Shown: piece after piece, positions 8,301 through 13,249 of the stretch | How the letters are laid out: the number at the start of each line of letters is the position of its first letter | Numbering within the stretch: the stretch's first letter is position 1 | Source of the DNA: Bacteroidia bacterium | GTDB lineage: Bacteria; Bacteroidota; Bacteroidia; Cytophagales; Cyclobacteriaceae | Length of the DNA stretch: 13,249 bases | Assembly (NCBI GenBank): GCA_012031955.1 | Contig: JAAURZ010000013.1 | Span: forward strand, 1-13,249 | Direction: 5' to 3' | Position numbers and translations under genes: made by a program | The notes under the pieces: model-generated | The model's input: only the letters and a program-made list of their open reading frames with translations | Database searches by the model: none | What the model was told of the DNA's origin: nothing

Positions 8301-8690
8301 CTCGCTGCTGAAAACGTCGCTTCTCCCGGAAATGACCACAGCCTCCAACTCAGTGGATGTCTCCGACAGCGTAACGTTGAGGTTGGACGCCGTGCCCAGA
8401 CTCAGATAGATATCGTTGTAAACGGACTCCTGATACCCCACGAAACTGATTTTCACAGTGTAAGGTCCACCGATCCTCATGGCGGGTATCGTGAACCGTC
8501 CGTCGACCAAAGAGTTGGTCCCGTAGGTTGTCCCGGATGGTTCATGCGTTGCGACCACGTTGGCACCGGGAAGCCCCGCGCCGCTGGCGTCTTTGACGGT
8601 ACCACTGAGCGTGGCCGTCGTCACACCTTGTGCAAACACGCCGGCCCCGGCTGTCATCACAAAGACTGTGAGAAGTAGAAGTTTCCTCAT
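5388..8690 (-). CDS. Oar-like TonB-dependent outer-membrane receptor with carboxypeptidase-regulatory domain
   Basis: A 1100-residue outer-membrane protein. The start at 8690 gives the signal peptide MRKLLLLTVFVMTAGAGVFA (cleavage before Gln21). The longer open frame from 8729 adds 13 residues that lie in the promoter. Domains in order: carboxypeptidase-regulatory-like beta sandwich, about 25-107 (ATLSGTVKDASGAGLPGANV, DGRFTIPAMRIGGPYTV, SFVGYQ); linker ELEAVVISGR in the place of a TonB-box-like segment; plug about 125-245 (RETINALPTISRSINDFTRL, NNITIDGSIFNNSFGLSD, LDAIEEIQVVIAPYDVRQAG, GAGVNAVTRSGTN); then a long 22-strand-type barrel to the C-terminus GQVGIRYIFN. The overall plan is that of Oar of Myxococcus and its many Bacteroidota relatives; their substrates are mostly unknown, with roles proposed in peptide or protein transport. 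The gene is 3.3 kb without a single frame break. It has a good -7 element just upstream and a strong terminator downstream, so it is probably monocistronic. Confidence 0.93.
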   Translation of the reverse strand: MRKLLLLTVFVMTAGAGVFAQGVTTATLSGTVKDASGAGLPGANVVATHEPSGTTYGTNSLVDGRFTIPAMRIGGPYTVKISFVGYQESVYNDIYLSLGTASNLNVTLSETSTELEAVVISGRSDVFSSERTGASTNIRRETINALPTISRSINDFTRLTPQASGRSFVGQDSRYNNITIDGSIFNNSFGLSDQPGGRTGSTPISLDAIEEIQVVIAPYDVRQAGFVGAGVNAVTRSGTNEFSGSVFYNLRNEKFVGSEADGTEVNTTDFDVKQYGFRLGGPILKNKLFFFVNGEFERRSEPATAYTANDGTETVGGTKTRVLRSDLDQLSDYLATNFNYATGPYEGYNNETTSDKFLIKLDYNINQNHNVSIKYNWLDSETDVLTSNSSSLGFGNRRTNTNALNYQNSNYIQTEKIQSIIGEVNSRFGNKIANNFIIGYTSQNEDRASRGDFFPLVEIQNAGSTYITFGFEPFTPANQLNYKTFQLQDNVTIFSGRNTITAGFNIEHFSYENVFFPGSQSVYVYNSLADFYTDADDFIANPTRTSSPVDLRRFQLRYVNPSVVSGSEPVQPTKVFYAGAYVQDEISPMAGLNLTLGVRVDVPKFSDTGFLNSQVEGQTYVDQDGEDYAINTAKLPDAKPLFSPRLGFNYDVKGDQTTQIRGGTGLFTGRPVFVWISNQIGNNGVLTGFDQFDNIAAGTVIGSNGRPFNPDPTAYIPATANLPASYEIAATDPDFKFPQVWRTNIAIDQKLPLGLVGTLEYIYSKDVNGIGYFNANLAPTDTAFASGPDLRPRYIPTNPKLNANAVNAIVLSNSNKGYSQSISLKIEKPFTKGFNALAAYNFGVAKNTIDPGSIAAGTWNGNPISFDPNNPPASFTNSDQRHRVIVSATYRKEYGKFFASQVGFFWEGRNQGRTSYIYSTDMNGDGQINDLIYIPRNTSEMSFQDYDPDGGGPAATYTAAEQSADWDAYINQDDYLSEHRGEYAERNGAILPWVFSADFSFVQEFFISTGGGKRNTLQLRFDIINVGNLLNNKWGVGWSINQNRPIRNQGVDPSGRPIQRLNVLGVSNTGEVTKLTESYRKSAGISDLWQGQVGIRYIFN

Positions 8691-8726
8691 AAAGAATTGA
8701 TTTAGTTTGATGTTTTTTTGAGCACA

Positions 8727-8734
8727 CAAAAGTA
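8727..8734 (-). promoter_or_regulatory. Bacteroidota-type -7 promoter element of the receptor gene
   Basis: On the - strand this reads TACTTTTG, a full match to TAnnTTTG, the -7 element recognised by the primary sigma factor of Bacteroidota. It ends 37 bases upstream of the chosen ATG (8690), giving a short leader. The -33 side is poor: the nearest TTT-rich match is TTTA about 23 bases further upstream. It supports start 8690 over 8729. Confidence 0.55.
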
Positions 8735-8738
8735 TTCT

Positions 8739-8770
8739 TTTGGCCTCAGTTTGCCTTTAAAGTACCTTTA
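8739..8770 (+). promoter_or_regulatory. possible divergent promoter for the M14 peptidase
   Basis: TTTG (8739-8742) and TACCTTTA (8763-8770) are 20 bases apart, a spacing normal for -33/-7 pairs in Bacteroidota. The -7 element has one mismatch (A for the final G). The transcript would have a leader of roughly 120 bases before the ATG at 8898. This is only a pattern match. Confidence 0.3.
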
Positions 8771-8771
8771 A
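8757..8771. repeat. perfect 6-3-6 inverted repeat in the divergent promoter region
   Basis: The arms TTAAAG and CTTTAA flank TAC. It coincides with the candidate + strand -7 element and lies just upstream of the - strand promoter, so it could be a shared operator. An AT-rich six-base dyad can also arise by chance. Confidence 0.35.
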
Positions 8772-8897
8772 TTCTATCCACATTTTGTTTACAATAAGTT
8801 AACATAACCTCATCCACCGCTCATAGAATTTCAAGCTAATTCCTTGATAAAGACGATCTTATTTTTTCATCTTCGAAACTTCAAACTGACGTCCCCT

Positions 8898-11513
8898 ATG
8901 AAGAAAATTTATCTTTACCTCCTTTTTCTTACAAGCGTTTTTGCTTCTTCAATTTCAGTCGCGCAACCCGACCTTTCTTACTACCTGCCCGAAAGCGCAA
9001 CCTATGATCCTGCTATTCCGACGCCGCAATCGATTGTCGGTCATGAGGTCGGTGAGTACCACATCAGCCACGACCGCCTGGTCGCATACATGATGGCGCT
9101 CGACAAAGCATCGGATCGGATCACACTTGAGGTCACCGGCTACACACACGAGAAGCGACCTTTGTTGCTGCTTACCATTACTTCGCCAAAAAACCACGCT
9201 GACATTGAGAATATCCGCGCCAGGCACGTGCAGCTGTCAGATCCCGCCAGGTCGGGCTCACTCGATGTGAAGGCCATGCCCGCCGTTTTTTACATGGGCT
9301 TCAGCATTCACGGCAACGAAGCCAGCGGCGCCAATGCTTCGCTGCTAGTGGCCTACTATCTCGCGGCGGCGAAAGGACCGGAAATAGAAACCCAACTCGA
9401 GAACACCATCATCCTGTTCGATCCATGCTTCAACCCCGACGGCGGCAACCGCTTCAGCGCGTGGGTCAATTCGCGCAAGAGCAACGAGATTGCGGCCGAC
9501 AACTACGACATGGAACATAATGAGCCGTGGCCCGGTGGACGGACCAACCACTACTGGTTCGACCTGAATCGCGACTGGCTGGTAGGGCAACAACCCGAGT
9601 CGCAGGCGCGCATCAGGAAGTTTCATCTTTGGAAACCCAACGTGCTCACCGACCACCACGAGATGGGCACCAACTCCTCCTTCTTCTTCCAGCCTGGCGT
9701 GCCGTCGCGCGTGCATCCCCTCACGCCTGAAAAAAAACCAGGAGCTCGTGCGCAAGATCGGCGAGTTCAATGCCAAAGGAATGGACGAAATTGGTTCGTT
9801 GTATTTTACGCAGGAAGGTTACGACGACTTCTACTACGGCAAGGGTTCTACCTTCCCCGACGTACAAGGCTGCATCGGCATCTTGTTCGAGCAGGCAAGC
9901 TCACGTGGACACGCGCAGGAAAGTGTGAATGGCAAACTTACGTTTCCGTTTACTGTAAGGAATCAATTCACCGCAGGCCTCAGCACACTCAAAGCGGTGA
10001 ATGCGCTGCGCACCGAACTGCTTACCTACCAGCGCGACTTCTATAAGTCTCGGTAAGTGAAGCAGCCAAAGATCCGGTGAAGGCCCTTGTGTTCGGATCG
10101 TCGCTGGATAAGGCGCGCGCTTTCCACCTCGCCGAGATCGTGGCCCGCCAGGACATAGATGTATTTAAACTAGCCGGCGATCAAACCATCAATGGCAAGT
10201 CTTTTACAACAGACGGCAGCTACGTGGTGCCAATGAATCAGAAACAATACAGACTCATCAAAGGCATGTTCGAAAAGCGCACGCAGTTTACCGACAGCAT
10301 TTTCTACGACATCTCCGCCTGGACACTCACGCTCGCTACCGGCGTAGAGTATGAAGAAGTGAAAGCAATGCCGGCACTGGGCGAAAAAGTAGCCGCACCA
10401 AAAATGCCGGCGGGCAAAGTGATCGGCGGAAGGGCCACTTATGCTTATGTGTTTGAAACTTATCCATACTATGCGCCCCGTGCCATGTACAGGTTGCTCA
10501 AGCAAAAGCTTCGCATCAAAGTGGCTACCGATCCGTTCCACCACACCAGTGGCAAGCGCTTCGACCGCGGGGCGATCATGATACCATTGTCGGATCAGGA
10601 AATAGACCAGGAGCGCATTGAGTACCTGGTGAAGATGATCGCCGAGGAAGATGGTATCGACGTGTATGCTTTCAACACCGGACTCGACTACCGCGGCGTG
10701 AGTCTCGGAAGCAACGCTTTTCAATTGATAAAAAAACCGGAGATAGCCGTCCTCGTGGAAGGTGGCGTATCGGCCACCGACGCCGGTGAAATATGGCACC
10801 TCTTCGACACGCGTTTCAACATACCTGTAACGATGATGCCCACCGACGTGTTCAACCGCGCCGACATCAGCAAGTACAACACCATCATTTTCCCGCAAGG
10901 GTCATACAACGGCATCAGCGATGGCGCGAAAGATAAACTGAAAGAATGGGTGCGCGCCGGCGGCATTCTTATCGGGATGGAAAATGCCGTGTCATGGTTC
11001 AATACCGCCGGACTTGGAAAATTCGAGATGAAGAGCGAACCAAAAGAGGACGGAGCGACCGATGGAAAAAGCGGAAAGAATTTTAAACCATACGCCGACA
11101 TCGACGAAGCCATGGGCGCGCAGCAAACCGACGGCGCCATTTTCGAAGCTGTGGCAGATCTTACTCATCCGTTGCTTTACGGCTACTATCAGCCGCGCAT
11201 ACCCCTGTTCAAAGGCAACAACATCTTCATGGAGAAGTCCAAAAATCCGTATGGCAACCCGCTCACCTATACGGCATCGCCTTTGATGAGTGGCTACATG
11301 TCGAAACTAAACCTGCCAAGAGTAAAAGAAAGCGCCGTGGTGGGTGTTTCGTCTTTCGGCCGCGGGCGTGTGATTGGTTTTACAGAAGACCTCTGCTTCC
11401 GCGCTTTTTGGTTTGGTACAAACAAGCTGCTGACGAATGCCATCTACTATGGGCCCCCTTCATCAGCGGCGCGCGTCGCGCTAGGCGTGCCATGCAAGGC
11501 GCTGCCTGTCTGA
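8898..11513 (+). CDS. secreted M14-family zinc carboxypeptidase, broken by two frameshifts in this sequence
   Basis: Predicted exported metallopeptidase of about 871 residues once repaired. The start at 8898 gives the signal peptide MKKIYLYLLFLTSVFASSIS with VAQ before the mature end; the open frame from 8844 adds 18 residues that bury this signal. The M14 domain is N-terminal: zinc ligands H138 and E141 in SIHGNEASGAN, FDPCFNPDGGNRF, FDLNRDWL (substrate-binding Asn-Arg type) and the third ligand in LTDHHEMGTNSSFF (H253 or H254). The later part includes KALVFGSSLDKARAFHLAEI and AGGILIGMENAVSWF, like the glutamine-amidotransferase-like C-terminal part of long Bacteroidota M14 proteins. The frame changes at 9730-9737 (one extra A; the correct frame reads PEKNQELVRKIGEFNAKGMD) and at 10052-10053 (one base short; repaired SRVSEAAKDPVKALVFGSS). 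The two cancel, so the last frame equals the first. It lies divergent to the Oar-like receptor gene. The substrate is unknown. Confidence 0.88.
9730..9737 (+). other. A8 run carrying the first frameshift in the M14 gene
   Basis: With eight A the frame runs on as GARAQDRRVQ, which is not protein-like for the family. With seven A the reading is LTPEKNQELVRKIGEF, joining smoothly to DEIGSLYFTQEGYDDFYYGK. One extra A in the homopolymer explains the break. Confidence 0.88.
10050..10057 (+). other. second frameshift site in the M14 gene
   Basis: The middle frame stops at TAA 10054-10056, directly after YQRDFYKSR. The next frame reads VSEAAKDPVKALVFGS from 10053. A third G in the GG at 10052-10053 would make CGG GTA AGT and fuse the two parts without loss. 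Confidence 0.85.
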
Positions 11514-11518
11514 CGTAA

Positions 11519-11527
11519 TAAGGGCGT
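11519..11527 (+). promoter_or_regulatory. weak candidate -7 element before the Omp85-like gene
   Basis: In the 39-base gap after the M14 stop the sequence around 11526-11533 reads TATCTTGC, one T short of the common Bacteroidota TATCTTTG form. No convincing -33 element was found, so readthrough from the peptidase gene is equally likely. Confidence 0.15.
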
Positions 11528-11552
11528 ATCTTGCAGTGTTAAGTTCGACAGA

Positions 11553-13249
11553 ATGCGATGGAGATGGTTCGGCTGCATCATCGCGATGTGGCTTGTATTT
11601 TTGCGGTTAGTGCTCAGAATGACACCCTTCCCAAGGTGGTTACCGACAACAAAGTAGGGAAGCAGGTGTTGGAAACGCTTACGCTTGATGTAAACCCCGA
11701 CACACTGTTCAACCAAAAGAGTGAAGACGCATTCCTGCCCTATCAGGATAAAATCATCCGCAATATCTACGTCCGGCACATCGGCTTCGAGCGCACGCTG
11801 TACGACTCTGCACGGCGACTCAAAAACCTGGTGGTGAAGGTGGGCAACGCCCTTCACTCCGACACCCGAGAGTGGGCCATACGCGACAACCTTTTTATTC
11901 ACGATGGCCAACCACTTAACGCTTACCAGTTGGCCGACAATGAACGCTACCTGCGTGATCTTGATTTCATTCTCGACGCGCGTATTCAGGTGCGGCCCGT
12001 TGCGCGCACCGACTCCGTCGACCTCATCATTCACACGCGCGACGTGTTCTCTTTCGGCGGCCGTTTCTCGCCGCGCAGTGCCGACAAATACAAGTTCCGC
12101 CTGTACGATGTGAATCTGGCAGGGTGGGGCCAGCGGTTGCAGTTTAACGGATTGTATGACGCCGGCCGCAACCCTGCGTTTGGTCCGGAGATCATTTATC
12201 AGAAAAGCAGTGTGGGTGGCAGCCTGGCCAACCTGTCGGTCGGTTACACCACCCTCAACAGCGGCAGCAGCTACGGCGAGGAGGAAGAAGCCGCCTACTA
12301 CATCCGCCTGGATCGCCCCCTGGTGTCGCCTTATACACGACTCGCCGGCGGGCTCGAGCTGAGTCGAAACTGGTCGAAGAATTATGGAAGCAAGGCAGAC
12401 TCCGCCTTCAGAAGCTACCGCTACTATGTGTACGACGCATGGGTCGGGTACAACGTAGGCAGTACGCAACGCCGTCAAAGACAGAAGCCGGCATTTTCTA
12501 AGTCTGGCGCTGGTTTCGTCAGGATTTCGGCAGCATACCCGATCAACCGACAGAAGTTCTCAATCCCCAATACAACAACAATACGTTTGTGCTCGCCAAT
12601 GTCACATTATTCAAACAGAATTTCTATAAAACGCGATACATCTACGGCTTTGGCCGCACGGAAGATGTTCCTTATGGACACCGTGTGGTGCTGGGCGCTG
12701 GCTGGGCCAAGCAACTCAACCGTCAGCGGCCTTACCTCGATCTCGAAGTAGAGCGGATCGTAGCAAACAAGCAGGGCGACGTCTTCACCGCCGATGCGCG
12801 CGTGGCTTCATACTTCAGCAGCGAGCCCGAGGATGCAACAGCGTCGGTTTTCCTGGAGTGGTTCAGCCGACTGAAGCCCATAGGCCGGTGGCGTTTTCGC
12901 CAATCGCTGCGCGCCAGCTACACAACACATATCAACCGCACTTTCAACGACCTGCTCGAGCTAGGCGATCGCTACGGCGTGCGCGGATTTCGACCCGACA
13001 GCCTGGCGGGCTTCCAGCGGCTGGGCTTTTCGGCGGAGACAACCTTTTTTACAAAATGGAAATTGCTTGGTTTTAAATTCGCACCCATCGTGTTCGCCGA
13101 CCTCGCATTTCTCGATGTCGGCAACAAGGGCCTGTTCTACAGCGTGCCATACTCCGGCATCGGTGCGGGTATGCGAACCAGGAATGAAAACCTCACCTTC
13201 GGCACCATCGAGTTGCGATTCACCTATTTCCCCAAAGTGGTGGAAGACA
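11553..13249 (+). CDS. Omp85/BamA-like outer-membrane barrel protein, frameshifted and cut by the window end
   Basis: Probable outer-membrane protein of the bacterial surface antigen (D15/Omp85) superfamily; BamA and TamA members insert or export envelope proteins. The likely start is ATG 11553, in a frame giving MRWRWFGCIIAMWLVF. One extra T in the run 11598-11602 joins this to FAVSAQNDTLPKVV and yields a proper signal peptide ending at AQ. The downstream frame's own ATG (11558) gives a charged non-signal N-terminus. Residues about 66-165 look like one POTRA-type unit (KIIRNIYVRHIGF, ADNERYLRDLDFILDARIQV, DSVDLIIHTRD). The barrel starts near VFSFGGRFSP. Two more single-base changes near 12470 and 12507 lead into QDFGSIPDQPTEVLNP, KTRYIYGFGRTEDVPYGHRV and the VRGF motif (12979-12990), which in Omp85 proteins sits in the lid loop inside the barrel. 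The frame is then open to the window end, at LRFTYFPKVVED. With one POTRA-like unit it is not classical BamA. Confidence 0.8.
11598..11602 (+). other. T5 run: frameshift inside the signal peptide of the Omp85-like gene
   Basis: Upstream frame: MRWRWFGCIIAMWLVF. Downstream frame: FAVSAQNDTLPK. One missing T in this run explains the change; with six T the codons read GTA TTT TTT GCG. Confidence 0.75.
12467..12510 (+). other. pair of +1 frameshifts in the barrel of the Omp85-like gene
   Basis: Three frames are used in turn: GYNVGSTQ up to about 12469, then VKDRSRHFLSL (12474-12506), then WRWFRQDFGSIPDQ (from 12505). Removing one base near 12470 and one G at 12506-12507 gives STQAVKDRSRHFLSLRWF, a continuous barrel-like sequence. 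Without this the frame ends at 12749-12751 in non-barrel sequence. Confidence 0.75.

Noticed and set aside
8691..8729. 13-residue N-terminal extension of the TonB-dependent receptor
   Set aside because: It overlaps the -7 promoter element and precedes a normal signal peptide starting at 8690.
8844..8897. 18-residue N-terminal extension of the M14 peptidase
   Set aside because: The Met at 8898 begins a typical signal peptide; the extension would place it internally.
11447..12478. 343-codon open frame on the - strand opposite the Omp85-like gene
   Set aside because: The + strand sequence encodes recognisable POTRA and barrel features; the - strand product is a shadow without family-like motifs.
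649..12510. Programmed ribosomal frameshifting as explanation for the broken genes
   Set aside because: The sites lack a shared slippery heptamer plus downstream structure, occur several times per gene in unrelated housekeeping and envelope genes, and are each explained by one base.
1..13249. CRISPR array, tRNA, insertion sequence or defence genes
   Set aside because: No regularly spaced direct repeats, no cloverleaf-like sequence, no transposase motifs and no terminal repeats flanking genes were seen; the only direct repeats come from the lipoprotein duplication.

Overview
The window looks like a chromosomal segment of a Bacteroidota bacterium, most likely of the Cytophagales type. The evidence is a kynureninase/kynurenine 3-monooxygenase pair, a large Oar-like TonB-dependent receptor with an N-terminal carboxypeptidase-regulatory domain, lipoproteins of the DUF4595/YD-repeat style, a secreted M14 peptidase, an Omp85-type barrel protein, and a TAnnTTTG-type -7 promoter element. 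The placement is inferred from gene content and was not tested by any search.

Layout: (1) 2-1984, + strand: the 3' part of kynureninase overlaps the start of kynurenine 3-monooxygenase by one base. Together they turn kynurenine into 3-hydroxyanthranilate for de novo NAD synthesis. (2) 1981-8690, - strand, read right to left: Oar-like TonB-dependent receptor, a hairpin terminator, an MltF-type lytic transglycosylase lipoprotein, then two tandem paralogous lipoproteins. The last of these ends inside the stop codon of the monooxygenase gene (shared CTAG). (3) 8691-8897: divergent promoter region. (4) 8898-11513, + strand: secreted M14-family zinc carboxypeptidase. (5) 11553-window end, + strand: Omp85/BamA-like outer-membrane barrel protein with a POTRA-like N-terminal part, cut by the window edge.

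Most of the window encodes cell-envelope proteins: outer-membrane receptor, murein hydrolase, surface or periplasmic lipoproteins, secreted peptidase and outer-membrane insertase-like barrel. The kynurenine genes are the only clearly cytoplasmic metabolic part.

The most striking anomaly is that three otherwise well-conserved + strand genes (monooxygenase, M14 peptidase, Omp85 protein) carry at least seven frame changes, each explained by gain or loss of one base and several in short homopolymers. The 6.7-kb - strand block between them has none. Undoing the single-base changes restores full-length proteins of normal appearance, so residual assembly error is the leading explanation and gene decay the alternative. 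I saw no CRISPR array, tRNA, rRNA, insertion sequence or defence system, and no gene-free stretch longer than 300 bases. I do not see a convincing undescribed system here; the tandem lipoproteins of unknown function and the divergent receptor/peptidase pair are the best candidates for something new.
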